Of a stretch of DNA of 64,000 nucleotides, positions 37,101 to 52,100 are shown piece after piece. The translations under genes were made by a program, and so were the position numbers. The notes under the pieces are model-generated. The model searched no databases. It was given only the letters and a program-made list of their open reading frames with translations, and was not told the origin of the DNA. Location of the stretch: contig OZ024821.1 of assembly GCA_964016985.1 (NCBI GenBank), positions 19,118,855 to 19,182,854 on the forward strand. Direction: 5' to 3'. How positions within the stretch are numbered: the stretch's first letter is position 1; the number at the start of each line of letters is the position of its first letter. Source of the DNA: Anodontia alba (lineage: Eukaryota; Mollusca; Bivalvia; Lucinida; Lucinidae).

Positions 37101-40100
37101 TAGACCAAAGACAGATTTAATTTATATTTGGTATCGTGATATATAAGTTTTTATCAGCACCATCAACACTCATGACCATGACCTTGAGGTCGAGGTCACA
37201 GACTTGGAATTATAAAAATGTTAAAGTTTTCGTTTAAGTTTTTAAGACCTCATTATTTCCTAACCTTATCACTGATTTGATTCATGTTTGGTTTGATGAA
37301 AATTTTGCACAGTGCAATCCCCCCCACCACACACACACCCCCCAGGTCATGTCAAAATCAAGATCACAGACTTAGAATTTTCCAAAAAGAAAACGTGCAA
37401 TATCAGGTGAGCTATCCTGTCTACACAGGTCTTGTTTTTTCTCCAGCAAAACACATTTTGTGCTGATATCTGGACAAAATGAGTATTCAGATTCTCTCCA
37501 GGAAAAAAGTATATATTTAAGTGTTCCGGTGGTTTAATGGTTAAGGTTCCCAACTTTAGATCATGAGGTCCCCTGGTCCCTGTAGCTCAGTCAGAAGCAC
37601 GTCTGACTGGTGATCAGGAGGTCGCTGGTTCGATCGCCGCCAGGTCCAGCAACATTATTTCATGGAGATTGATCATGAAATATTTTCTACTATGCTCTCT
37701 CTTCCTCTGATTCAAGAAAGGCAGCTGTCAGTTTCTGGCGAAAGAATGTGCACAAGTACTGGTTAACTGCTTAGAGGACTAAGCCTACCCAGGAAAAAGT
37801 GTGGCCAGGTGAGCTGACCACACCCAACATGACCCTATTGGGTTGACTGGGTAGTAAAACCTCAACACAAACAAAAATCAAGAGGTTCTGGGTTGGAATC
37901 CCACTGCAAGTGGAATTCATCTCATGACTGTACGGCACTTTATTGCACAGAGCCCTTCATTATCATACTCCCATGGTCTTGATATGACTTAACCAATGTT
38001 GAAGGGGACGCATAACACCAAACCGTCATCATTTTTCCGCCAAATCATATTTCGTGCTAATGTCTGCATGAAAAGAGTATATAGATAAATAATTCAGTTA
38101 TTTCTGCATAATATATTTTCATAATGAAATAAGAAAAATATCATATAGAAGCATCTTACTGGGGTTGTTCACCCTATGAAGGTGTGACAGTGAAAGTTAT
38201 GCTTGGAGAAGTAAGAAAATATTAAACGCTTTCTCTTCAAAATTTGTTATATTTAAGGCCATGGGTAATGGTTTGTACAATCTTAATGTGTCCTCTGCCA
38301 AATATTGTCCTGCTGAGAAATTGGGCTGCAGTTAACCCTTGTCCTGCTGAACCCGGATATACCCTGTTTTGCAAACAGTGTAGATCCAGATCAGTTGGCC
38401 TCTGAAGAAGCCAACTGATCTGGATTTGCACTTTTTGCCATCAGGTATGCAAATTTATAGCAGCATTCTGAGTCAAGTAATCTGATTGGCTGAAAATTTG
38501 AAGTGGGTGTGGCATCATAATTTATTCAACAGGACAAGGGTTAAGTAGAAGATTCAGACGTATGTATTTCATATTTCTGCACATAGAATAATTACCCTAA
38601 ATATTTGGACACAATTACTTCTTCTTGCACTTATCTTGAAATTTGAACACATCTATTTGCATCACGAAAACACGCCTATATAATTTTGACACCCTTAAAC
38701 CCCACTTTTATGCAGTAAAAGTAAAACTGAGGTTTACATGGGTATACATTATTTTTCTTATTTTGCTAAAAAAACATAGATTGCAGGTACTCTTCAAGGC
38801 AGTTCTTATGAGTACCCACAATCAATGTTTTGAGCAGGAATATGAAAAATATCAGAACTTTTTACCTGAAAAATTTTCCTTTTTTGGTTGTAAAATTTTC
38901 AATATATTTGAAGCCGGCCTCGGTGGCTCATTTGGATGCGTCATCCGACTGGAGACCAGGAGGTCGCGGGTTCAACCCCCTCCGAGGTCAGCAACATTCT
39001 TTCGTGGAGATTGATCATGGAATATTTTCTACAGTCATTCTCTCCCTTCCGCTGATTTAAGAAGGGCAGTTGTCAGTTTCTGGCGAAAGAATGTGCACAA
39101 TACTAGTTAACCGCTTAGAGGACTAAGCCTGCCCAGTAAATGTGTAGTTAGGTAAACTGACAGCGCTCAACATGACCCCATTGGGTTGACTGGGCCATAA
39201 AACCTCAACACAAACAAAATCAATATATTTGAATAGGCGTGTTTTCGTAATGGACTGTTAGGTAAGGTGTCTGAAAAGCAACCAGTGCAAACCCCTTTCA
39301 AACTCCTGTTTACACAGGCATGGTAGCCCATAAATTGACACTGAAAAGGATAAATATGCTTCATGGTAGTTTTAATGAGATCCTGGAAGCTTTGTATTAG
39401 TGAAAGATTCAAAGCTCCCAGAACAATTTTATCATTTAGAAATAAACAAAAATTATACATGTATTGTTTCATCCAAAACAATGACTGTTCTGGAGTTTTA
39501 AATAAATACAACTTTTGTTTCCATAGATTCATAGCTCTACAAAAGGCAAATTTTATAACCAAAAAAGATATTAGCTGGCCTGTACAAAAGTACAGGGCTA
39601 TTGCACTACCCCTGGCGTCGGTGTAACAAAATTTTTAAGTCAAAGTTTTAAGTCAAAGTTTTTAAGACCTTATATTTTCTAAATCCTCAGATGGATTTAG
39701 TTTATATTTGATATGATTATAGATGTTGGCCCAAAATTTTATTCAGCACTATCCACATCCCTGCTCATGACTAGAGGTCAAGGTCACAGACTTAGAAATT
39801 TTATGTTAAAGTTTTGTGTCAAAGTTTTTTAAAATCTGATAGACAAGCGCAAGTTCAGGGTTGCTGTCCTGTCTAGCAACAGGCCTTGTTTCTTCATATT
39901 CTCTGCAGAGTTACTAGTATTGTAACCCTTGTCCTGCTGAACCCATATATATCCTGCCTTTGCAAATAGTGTAGATCCAGATCAGTTGGCTTCTGAAGAA
40001 GCAAAATGATCTGGATCTGCACTGTTTGCCATTGTGTGAATTTATAGCTTATCCGGATCAAGAAATCTGACTGGCTGAAAATTAGAAATGGGAGTGGCAT

Positions 40101-43100
40101 CTTAATTTATTCAGCATGACAAGGGCTAAGGTGAATGGATACAGTTTGTATTTTTCTCTGAATTTTTAACAGGGGAGACAAATTTTGTGACTTCCTGTTT
40201 GCTTGCCTGTACACCATTTCCCTTCTGAAAAAGAGATTTTCTCTAGAGAGAAAAAAATTACTCCCATAGGGAGCACATTCCTTTCTTTTTGGAGGAGACA
40301 ACTTATCAGAAGCAAGGCAAAAACAAAGTTGAGAGAGCTGCCTTCCCTAAATGTGTATCAGTATCATTCATTTTGTATGGAGTGAAAGTTCTACAGTACT
40401 GGAGATAGTGTCTCAACATGACTGAAATAATGTTGATGGGATAATAACCCTTGTCCTGCTGTATAAATTAAGATGCCACACCCACTTCTAATTTTTAGCC
40501 AATCAGAACACTCGATCCTGATTTTTGCTATAAATTCACAAACTTAATGGCAAACAGTGCAGATCCAGATCAGTTGGCTTCTTCAGAAGCCAATTGATCT
40601 GGATCTACACTGTTTGCAAAGGCAGGGTATATCCGGGTTCAGCAGGACAACGGTTAAACTGCATCTCATCAACTTAACTTTCTTCTCTGAAAATGTATGT
40701 TTTGGGTACTCAGAAGTGCATGTTGTACATGCATAACAAATGTTTTCATGGAAAAATAAGAAAGATATTTATTTGGCTACCTTTCTTACCTAGAACTAAG
40801 TTCATTTTTTTTCAGACCCAGGTTATTCCACTCTTCCAAAGCCAGAGATTCAGAGTCTAAACTTTGACAGTGTTTTCTGGAGTCCTTCAGAGGTTGTCGG
40901 TCTCTCAACCCCTCCAGCTTCCCAGAGGAATACACCCGGACCAAGCATATTAGAAACCTCAACCTCTTCTACTGCTCAGCATCACACAGGTAATGTAAAT
41001 TCATAGATGTAGAATAAGGTGATAACTTAGGATTATTTAATTTTGTTATTTTTTGCACCAAAGCATGTCTATTGGGTTCTTACTGGAATTGCCTTACTTA
41101 AGTGATTCCTAAGGCTGCCTAATCAGAGCTGAAAAGATAATCTATTATTGTTCCTGTCATTGCGATCAAAAATCGATTAGTAATCACTGAAGATTTGGTC
41201 ACAATTCTACCTGTCTGTCTGAGCTTGACTCTTACCATATATGTACTTAACTGTATTTATTTGATCTGACAGGCCTGAGCAAGGTGAGCTATTGTGATCA
41301 CCCACCGTCTGTTGTCATCCATCCGTCCGTCCGTTCACAATCTTTAAACAACATCTCCTCCAAAACCACTGATTGGAATTTGACCAAACTTCACAGGAAT
41401 GATCCTTGGTTGGTCCTCTTTCAAAGTTGTTCAAATGGTTCCGGTCCATTGCATATCTAGGTCACAGGGGCTAAAAACAGATTTTTTAGCTAAAAACTTA
41501 AAAAATCTTCTTGTCAGAAACAACCAGACCGATTTCAGTATAATTTTGTAAAAATATTTTTTTGTTGACCCTCTACCAAGATTGTTCAAGCCATTTGGAT
41601 TCGTCAAAAAACATGGCCGCCAGGGGGCGGGGCTTATTTTCTCTATATATCTGTATAGAAAACTTTAAAAATCTTCTTATCAGAAACCGCTAGACTGATT
41701 TCAATATAATTTTGCAGAAATGTTCCTTTGGTGATCCTCTACCAAGATTATTCAAGCCATTTGGATTCGTCAAAAAACATGGCTGCCAGGGGTTGTGGCT
41801 TAGTTTCCCTATATATCTGTATAGAAAACTTTAAAAATCTTCTTGTCAGAAACCACTGGACCGATTTCAATATAATTTTGCAGAAATGTTCCTTTGGTGA
41901 TCCTCTAACAAGATTGTTCAAGCCATTTGGATTTGTCAAAAAATATGGCCACCAGAGGGCGGGGCTTATTTTCCCTATATTATCTATATAGAAAACTTAA
42001 AAAGTCTTCTTGTCAGAAACCACTGGATCGATTTCAGTATAATTTTGCAGAAATATTCCTTTGGTGATCCTTTCCCAATATTGTTCAAGCCATTTGGATT
42101 CGTCAAAAAACATGGCCGCCATGGGGTGGGAGGGGGGTGGGAGGCATATTTTTCCTATAGAAAACTTTAAAAATCTTTTTGTCAGAAACTACTGGACCGA
42201 TTTCAATATAAGTTTGCAGAAATGTTCCATTGGTGATCCTCTACCAAGATTCTTCAAGCTATTTGGAGTCGTAAAAAAACATGGCCGCCAGGGGGCGGGG
42301 CTTATTTTCCCTATATATCTATATAGAAAAATTTAAAAATCTTCTTGCCAGAAACCACTGGACAGATTTCATCATAATTTTGCAGAAATGTTCCTTTGAT
42401 GATCCTCTATTAAGATTGTTCAAGCCATTTGGATTCGTCAAAAAACATGGCTGCCAGGGGGCGTGGCTTATTTTCCCTATATATCTATATAGAAAACTTT
42501 AAAAATCTTCTTGTCAGAAACCACTGGACTGATTTTAATATAACATGGCAGGAATGTTTCTTTTGTAACCTTCTACCAAGATTGTTGAACGTGTCATGAT
42601 TCGTCAAAAAACATGGCACCAAGGGGCGGGGCTTATTTTCCGTATGTATTTATATAGAAAATTTTAAAAATCTTCATGCGAGAAACTACTGGACCGATTT
42701 CTATATAACTTGGCAGAATTGTTTCCTTGGTGATCCTCTACCACAATTGTTCAAGCTGTCATGATTGTCAAAAAACATGGCTGCTAGGGGGCGGGGCTTA
42801 TTTTCCCTATATAAATATATAGAATATTTTAATGATCTTCTTGTCAGAAACCACTTAACTGATTTCAGTATAACGTTGCAGGAATGTTTCTTTTGTAACC
42901 CTCTACCAAAAATTGTTTAAGAGTATGATTCATCAAAAAAGATGGTCACCAGGGGGCAGGGCTATATTTCCCTATATATCTATATATAGTAAACTTTAAA
43001 AATCTTCTTGTCAGAAACCACTGGACCGATTTCAAATAACTTGACAGAAATGTTCCCTTATTGGCCCTCTACCAAGATTGTTCCAGTTATCATGATTTGC

Positions 43101-46100
43101 CAAAAAACTTGGCCGCCGGGGATGGGGCTTATTTTCCCTATATATCTATATGGAAAAGTTTAAAACTCTTCTAGTCAGAAACCAATGGACCGATTTCAAT
43201 ATCATTTGGCAGGAATGTTTCTTTGGTGACCCTCTACCAAGATTTTTCAAGCCGTCATGATTCATCAAAAAACATGGCCGCTAGGAGGCGGGGCATATTT
43301 TCTATAAATATCTATACAGAGAACTTTAAAAATCTTCTCGTAAGAAACTGTTGGATCGAGTTCAATGTTACTTGGCAGGAATGTCGCTTTGGTGACTTTC
43401 TACCAAGATTGTTCACACCCTCATGATACGTCAAAAAACATGGCTGCCAGGGGGCGGGGTTTATTTTCCGTATATATCTGTATAGAAAACTTTAAAATTC
43501 TTCTTGTCAGAAACCGTCTGACTGATTTCTATATTACTTGGCAGGAATGTTTCCTTGGTGACCCTCTTCCAAGATTGTTCAAGCAATTATGATTGGTCAA
43601 AAAACCTGGCTGCTAGGGAGGGGCTTATTTTTCCTATATATCTAAATAGAAAACTTTAAAAATCTTCTTGTCAGAAACCACTGAACCGATTTCAATATAA
43701 CTTGGTAGGAATGTTCCTATGGTGACCCTCTACCAAGTTTTTTCAGGCTGTCAAGATTCGTCAAAAAACATGGCAGTTAAGGGGTGGGGCTTATTTACCC
43801 TATATAGCTATATAAAACATTTTAAAAATCTTTTTGTCAATAACAACTGGACCGATTTCACTATAACTTGGCAGAATTGTTCCTTTGGTGATCCTCTTTC
43901 AAGATTCAGTTCAAGCTGTCATGATGCATGAAAAAAAAAAATTGGCCGCTGGGGAGCAGGGCTATAAAATTTATGCAAAAATCTTAGAGCAGTGAACTTG
44001 GCTGAAACTTCAACAGTAAGTATTCAAAGCTGTTTGCTCAGGTGAGCGATATAGGACCATCATGGTCCTCTTGTTTGAAACTTGTCTAGGATGTTCCCCT
44101 AGTGACCTAGTTGTGCACGCCTGAATTTTGGAGGAGTGTATGAATTATATTTCTTTGTTTTCTTTCAGGCCATCCAGTATTAACTCCCCTGTTGACCCCT
44201 CCAGTGAATACACCCCGAGAAACTCCTCCTATTAGTGATGATGTGGACAAGGTAGGAGTTCTTATTGTTTTGAGAAAATATTTTGATCAAGTTTCTTCTG
44301 TAGATGTCTACTGTAGCAGCTGGATTGTCTAGAGATTTAGAGGCCTGGGCCCAGTTGTTCAAAGCTAACGACGTCGTTAGTTAACGATTCGTTAAAATTT
44401 ACATCGAGTGATACGCAAATATGCTGAAATTTTTTGCTGAAAAAATGTGAGTAGCTTTTAAGCACTCACATTTTTTCAGCAAAAAATATCAAAAAATTGT
44501 ATATTGAATCCGCTAAAACAGTTAACGAAATGACCCTTAACGAGCTCGTTAAGCTAACGACGCTTTGGACAACTGGGCCCTGGCTTCTTGTCTGGGTAAA
44601 CTACTAATGCATGTGCTGCACACAAGTGCAGTCTAGTCCGGACATAGTTTACATACCTTAAGGGGAATGATTAGACTTTCAGGGGAGGGGAGGCAAATCT
44701 GTGTAAAAGGTTCAGCATCCCTTCTGCAAAGGGTCTGCTCTAAAAGGAAAGAATTTGCTCCCCTTGGGAGCAAATTCTTTCCTTTTAGGGTAGATCCCTT
44801 TTCAGAAGGGGCATGGTATGCAGGAAAGCAAAGAGGGTTTCTCTGAAGAAAATGGTGGAAAATGCACCGTTTATCTTGTTGGAGTCACCTTAACCCTTGG
44901 ATCTGCACTGTTTGCCATTAAGTATGTGAATTTAAAACAATAATCCAGATCAAGTAATCTGATTGGCTGAAAATTAGAAGAGGGGGTAGCCTCTTAATTT
45001 ATTCAGCAGGTCAAGGGTTAATTAAGGTGACTGCATACACTTGGTTGATTTGACTGCCATTTTGCAAAAAGAGACAAATTCTTGTAGAAAGAGATTTCCT
45101 TTTTAGCATTTGAAACCTTTCAAAAATGGTCATTTTTTTTACCTAGACTCCCATAGGCAAAACGTAAAAAAAATTCTTGTCTGAAACTAGGCCTTTGATA
45201 TTTGGTATGCAGCTTTATCTTGTGAGCCTCTACCAAGATTACTCAAATTATAGCCCTGAGATCAAAAATGGTCCCACTCCAGGGGTCACTTGTTTTACAA
45301 AGATTCATATAGGGGAAACTCTGCAAACATCATCTCCTCAGAACCACTGGACCAATCAAAGTCAAATTTCATATAGAGCCTCAATGGGTAGGGGGAACGG
45401 AAGTTTGTTCCCCGCATTTGAGTCACATGACCAAGATGGATGCCAAGCCCATATATGGTAAAAAACACCTGAAAAATCTTCTTCTCCTGAATGATAGGGC
45501 CAATGGCCCTGGCACCTGGTATGGCCCTAGGGCTTGTGGACCTCTACTAAGATTGTTCAAATTATAGCCCTGGGGTCAAAAATGGCCCCGCCTCAGGGGT
45601 CACTTGTTTTACAAAGACTGGTATAGGGAAAAACTTTAAAAATCTTTTTCTCTGAAACTAGAAGGCCCAGGCCTTTTGTATTTGGTATGTAACTTCATCT
45701 AATGGGCCTCTACCAAGATTATTCAAATTATAGCCCTGGGGTAAAAAATGGCCCTGCTCTGGGGCTCAATTGTTTTATATACTCATATAGGGAAACACTT
45801 TGAAAATCTTCTTGTATGATACTAGAAGGCTCAGGATGTTGATATTTGGTATAAAATAGCACATTGTCTATAGGTTAAGTATTGCTAGTTAAAATGTGTT
45901 TTACTTTTAAAAACTTCATTTTTCTTTTTTCTTCATGACACTGGGGGCATTAGAAGCGCTTCAGTGAGGCTCTTTCTAATGAGTACCCACAACAGTCATG
46001 TTTTCTTAGAGATTATTTTTTAGTTGAAAAAAGGGCATATCTGGAGCAGTGGTAAAATATTGTAAATTGTTTTTCTAAGGTTTAAAAGTGTTTTGAACAT

Positions 46101-49100
46101 TTGTACAGATTGTTTTTACCCCATGGTGCAAAATTTCTATCAGATTAATTTACTAATGGCATTGCCATAAGTATTTAAACACAATTTCTTACTTTATTAT
46201 TTTGTCACTCCTGCAAACAGAAAGCCTTTGTTTGGTATATATGAAAATGACAAAAACCAACAACTGTCAAACTGCTTTATAAATGAAGTTGATTGCTTAT
46301 ATGTGCATGTGCATTTTACTTGCCACCATCTTTTTCTGCAGAGTCTTCTTAACTTGTAATTTGAATATACATATAGTCATGGTTATAAATTTTCCTTTGT
46401 ATTTTTTACAACTCTGTATTTAAACACAGCAAGATAATTGTTTGAAGTTACAGAAACGATACTACATGTATTTAACTGTTAAAGCACTAACAGCCTCTGC
46501 CCCCCAGGGGAACCTTTAAACATTTTAATTTTGTTCAAATCCCTTAAAACTTTTAATTTTGCTGAAAACCTATAAAAAACCTATGTTTTAATAGGCAATC
46601 TATATATGTGGCAGATTATCATACAGATGGAAGGATGAACATATGGGCAAACAGACAGATGGACTAATGAAGACTATATATATCCCCAGAGCATACTTTG
46701 TATGCTGGGCATATAAAAGTTTATTCTATGACAAAATAGGTAAAGTCTTGGGTCAACTAAAATATGGAGACACAGTATGTGACAGACCCAGAATTGTGAA
46801 TTTACACGACTATTGTCCATCATAGCAGGTATATATGGCACAGAATCTGGAAACCAGGTGAAGAATTTAACTTTTTTTTTTTTTTGTTTAAAATTCACCC
46901 GAAAAGTTTATTTTCAAAAGAGCCTGCTAGGAGACCTGCACAAAGCAATATTTTCAAAAGAGCCTGCTAGGAGACCTGCACAAAGCAATATTTTCAAAAG
47001 AGCCTGCTAGGAGACCTGCACGAAGCAAAATTATAGCAGACGACTTCTAGATTTTTTATTATTTATTTTAGAGAAAATAGACTTGGCAGATAATTCACAT
47101 GAAATGTCAAACTTTATTTTCTCTGAAAAAAGAAAAATCAAAATGTCCTCTGCTGTAGTTGTGATTAGTGCTTTATGCAGCCTTGTCAGTATGTTTGGAA
47201 ATAGGAGGCTAAAATCCATAGAGAGAGGTGCTATAGAGATCTGGGCCCAGTTGTTCAAAACTAACGATGTCGTTAGTTAATGTATCATAAAACTTTGATC
47301 ATTAAATATGGTATATACGCCAATATTTTTGCTGAATAAATATGAGTAGCTTTTGCGAAAGCTACTCACATTTTTCAATAAAAATACCTGTGAATTAGAT
47401 ATTGTACTTACTACAACACTTAACATTTTGACCACTAATGAGCTTGTTAAGCTAATGATGCTTTGAACAACTGGGCCCTGATTTACAAATGATCCATTTA
47501 ATGCTAAGCATCATGGGCAAAATTTTCAGCAGACTACATTTTGAAATATTTTTATTTTTCCTAGAAAATAGCCTTTGTCATTTCATGTAAATTGTCTCTT
47601 TAGGAGACAATTTGCATGAAATGACAAAGCCTATTTTCTGGGGGAAAAAAATATCAGGGCCCAGCTGTTCAAAGCGTCGTTAGCTTAACGAGCTTGTTAA
47701 GGGTCATTTCGTTAACTGTTTTAGCGGAGTCAATACACAAAATTCTGATATTTTTTGCTGAAAAAGCTCACATTTTTTCAGCAAAAAATTTCAGCATATT
47801 TATGTATCACTCAATGTAAATTTTAACGAATCGTAAATAACGATGTCGTTAGCTTTGAACAACTGGGTCCAGTTTGTTGTCTGCTGAATTTTCTCAGAAG
47901 GTGGTGAAGGTTAGAAAGGGTTTAAGTAGAAGACCTTAATGGAAGAATAGAAGGCAATTTAGCCTCCTGCGTCCTGTTAATGAAAAGGCTGCTTCATGGG
48001 TATACTGGGCATCATTTGAAATTATTTTTTCTTATTTTCCCCACAAAAGAGGTTTTGATATTTCATGCAAATTGTCTCCTTTAAAGACAGTTTGCATGAA
48101 ATGTGAAATCCCATTTTCTGGGACAAATAAGAAAAATATCATCCTTCATCTGCTTAATAAGCCTGGAGAGTAGAAAAAGAACAGTTGTTGATTATAGTAG
48201 TTATTTTCAGTCAAGATCACATGGTACAGGGAAATCACATGATCCAAAAAGACTGAGTACAGAGTTCAGTCAGTCACAGGCAGTGCCATTACTGACCCCT
48301 TCATCCCACATCCCAAGTGTACCCCCATCGCCATTGAAGCCACAGTTCACAAGTACTCCGCCATTTGGCCTCCTGAAAACCCAGCCAGTATTGAATGCAG
48401 CTCGGGAATTGCAGTTTGACAATCCACCGCTTGATCATTTAGATGTGAGTCCTCAGGAAGTTACAAGTGGTAACCAGTCAGGCGCAAGCTTCAAACAGGT
48501 TGTGAAACCGATTCAGTTGGATTTGGGTAGCAGAGAATATGCAACCCATGAACTGCACACACAGTCAAGCACGCAGTCCGAGGCTAAATTGAGTGTGGCG
48601 TCAGAAGTGGGAGAATTGACAGACTCGCTGTCAAAGACTGTTATAAATGTTGATTCAGATACAAGGCTGAGGGATAATTCTGGAGCAGCACAGTCAGAGA
48701 CGGTATCCATTGATAATATATCCCAGGTGATTGAGAGTCTGGAAAATGAGGGAGGTGAGTTCATTCCACACTTGCCTTACCCACACCTCAGCCATCCACT
48801 GACATTAAACGGGGTGGTTGGGTGAGGCAAAGGTGTTGTGTATCTTACATCACTGGGGCGTTCAACTGATATTGACTTGCAGTTGGGCAATGCCTGCTAT
48901 CCTTGCAGCAGGTAAGGGTAGAAGGGGAATGTTTTTATTTCTTCTGTTTCTTCACTGTCATTCATTTTCCTTTCTCCTCTATCCCTCTCTTTCATCTCCT
49001 TTTTTATCTCTCTTCTCCCTTTCTCTGGGAGACAACACAAAATGACCCACAAGGGTTGACGTGTTGTTAAACCCCAACACAATCAATCAATACCACTGAC

Positions 49101-52100
49101 ATTGAAACATTTGCCTTTGCATTTCGAACCATCTCGTCAGCATCTACACTATTTGCTGTTTTGTTTGTAATTTTTCCCTGATATTTTTTGACCACATTAA
49201 AAGATGGAAAATTCTCTTCTAGATATTTATGCATACCTTTAGGAAAAGAACACCCAACCTCGTTATAACATGGACCTGGTCCAAAATTAACTGCGTTAAG
49301 GTCCCAATGACTGAATGAGGTCTCTCCTTGCTTACAGGTGTCAGTTTTGCACTTTAATGCATATACTTGGTGTTAATTATGAGTTTGTTTGTTTTTCTCT
49401 CAAAACATGCAAAAACTACATTAGATTCTGTGGGATTTCTGTGAAGTATTTATAATGATTGACTGGTTGCGGCATTTCATATGGTGTGCTAGTGCAAGAG
49501 GAAACTGACAATCTAAAAAGAATTCAGAAGTGAACGAAATGAAATTGTGCATGGCCATGTGCACCAGCATGTCCAGCATTGTAATTTATGAAAAGATGCT
49601 GATCTGTCTTCAAACTGCTTACACGCTATCCCAGATCTCTGATGACTGTTATGTGATCGGTGTCACACATAGCTCTTGATAAGGTGCTTTTTTTCAACCC
49701 AAAAGTATTGATATTTTTCTTATTTCTCCACGAAAACATATGTTATGGGTACTCATTAGAAGCACCTTGATGTGGAGAAATAAGAAAAATATTTACCTGA
49801 TACCCACGCTTCTCTAGACCTATGGTCACACATTTACAATCCTTATTTTATAGGCAAACAGCAAGTACCCAGATCAGAATGTGCATCTCTGATCTGGACT
49901 TTCCCTAATATTGTTGCTTTTTTTATAACCTGCAACACATTAGTGGCTGGGTATTATGGTTTCACATTGGCTCTCCAGACATGTACGTAATGACATGCAC
50001 CATGCAAAATGGGAACTTATCATACATGCGAAAAGTCACTATTACTGCGTAATACACCTGTTTTCTTTACACCCTGATATTTTTAAAGGCAGTTCGCACA
50101 TCCTTTGATATTTTGAGTTGCCGCACGCCAGGTATTCTAGAATCAGAAATTGAACTTCACATATGTTATTTTGTATACTGCTCTGGGCCCTGGATAATTG
50201 ACTTGTATATTACAGTAAGTTGCACCAATGAACTCTATGTTAACGATCTTTTTACCTAGCATTGAATGGTTTAGTGTTAAATAGTTATACAGTTTAACAT
50301 TCATCAGTTTTATTTTTTTTTTTTTTGTTTTTATGCTTTTGAAAATGATTGGTTTGAGAAAAATTGGGATCCAACGCTCGACTGTACATGTATTATAAAG
50401 GTATCCATGCAATAACAAAGAGAGCTATAATGAGGTTGGGGTGTACTTTTTTCAGCCAAAGAGTATTGATACATGTATTTTTCTTATTTCTCTACGAAAA
50501 CATACATTGTGGGTATTCATTAGAAGCACCTCACAGGCAGTTTTAACCCTTGTCCTGCTGAACCCGGATATATCCTGCCTTTGCAAACACTGTAGATCCA
50601 GATCAGTTGGCTTCATCTACAGATCAGTTGGCTTCTGAAGAAGCCAACTGATCTGGATCTGCACTGTTTGCCATTCAGAATGGGAAACTATATCAACATC
50701 CTTGATTGAGTAATCTGATTGGCTGAAAATTAGAAATGGGTGTGGCTTCTTAATTTATTCAGCAGGACAAGGGTTAATGAGTACCCACAATATAAGTTTC
50801 AAGGGAGAAATATTTACCAGGTACTCCCTCTTTTCTAGAGTTATGTTTATGGTTCAAAGTATGAGCATGGATATTCTTCAGAGAGAGATCACACTGGGCA
50901 GAAAGCATTTTTTCTTCCTTTTTAAAGGCAGGCCACTGTAAAAGGAAAAAAAAGAATATGATTCCTTCCCTAACAAGTGTATCTCTTTCTAACCTTTACC
51001 ACTCTCTGTGGGCTAATTCAGCAGAAGACAAATTGGTGATAATTTTTCTTATTTTTCACAGAAAACAGGATTTGACAATGGAGACAAGTTGCATAAAATG
51101 TCAAATCCTGTACAATTTGCATAAAATGGCAAATCCTGTTTTCCTGAAATAATGGAAAAATATTTCAATATGTCGTCTATTCAAAATTTTACCAAAAGTG
51201 CTAAGTGTTCCTTTATAATACATGTGGGTCAGAGTGATCTCCCTTGTTGTTTTAGTCATTCACCTTAGTAAATATTTAAAATCTTGCTGTATTGTATTCC
51301 TAGACAGAGAAGTTGTTAAGAAGGATTATTTAGTGATTATTTTGAGATAATTTTTCTTACTTCTCCATAAAAACAAGTTGTGGGTTCTCATTAGAATGGG
51401 TGCCACAACATAGATTTTTTATGGAGAATTGGAGAAAATTATCCCAGAATTATCCTCTAATCTCCTTAACAACTCCAGCCTACAGATAAAAGATTATATT
51501 TTATTCCCTAAAAGATAGTCACGGATGTTAATTTGCAGAGCTGCAGGATCATTGATCCTCTGGTTATTATTTTTCGTGAAAACTTATTTTGATAGTACTG
51601 ATTAGCAAAGACTTGCTTAAATGCTTATAATAATACAGTTGAACCTCAATAGCTTGAACACTGATGGCTTGTTTACCATGGCTAATTTGAACTTGTTTTT
51701 GAATTCTTCCGATAAGTCGATAAAAAAATTATTTAGGAAAACTTTCTTATCATATCATGAAATTGTTTGTTGTGTGTACTCATTAGAATTGCCTAATTAA
51801 TACAATTTCATGATAAAATAAGAAAATTTCCCTAAATATTTGTCATCTTGAGCTATTGGAAGAATTTTGTGGGGACTCAAAAACAAGTTTGAATTAGCCA
51901 TGGTAAACGAGCCGTCGGTGTTTGAGCTATTGAGTCTCGACTGTAGTTTGTTTGCACATTAAAGTGCATAACTGTTATCTTGCCATTTCCAGATATTGAT
52001 GATGATGATGAGGTGTCAGAGTTGACATCAAGTTCAAGGTCACACACAGCGTATGCCATGTTGACTGCTGAATCAGTTGCAAAATTCATGAGGGGTGTAA

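Noticed and set aside
39167..39562. 131-codon - strand frame
   Set aside because: It overlaps a SINE tail and the end of a family-C MITE, with no domain or homologue recognised.
41286..44080. CRISPR-like array of repeats
   Set aside because: The window is a eukaryotic genome, the units are contiguous 166-bp diverged repeats without spacers, and there are no cas genes.
48103..48825. 240-codon frame taken as one gene
   Set aside because: The first 36 codons are a family-L hairpin plus intron and the last 23 are intron plus the start of family N. Only 48211-48754 is TSC1 exon.
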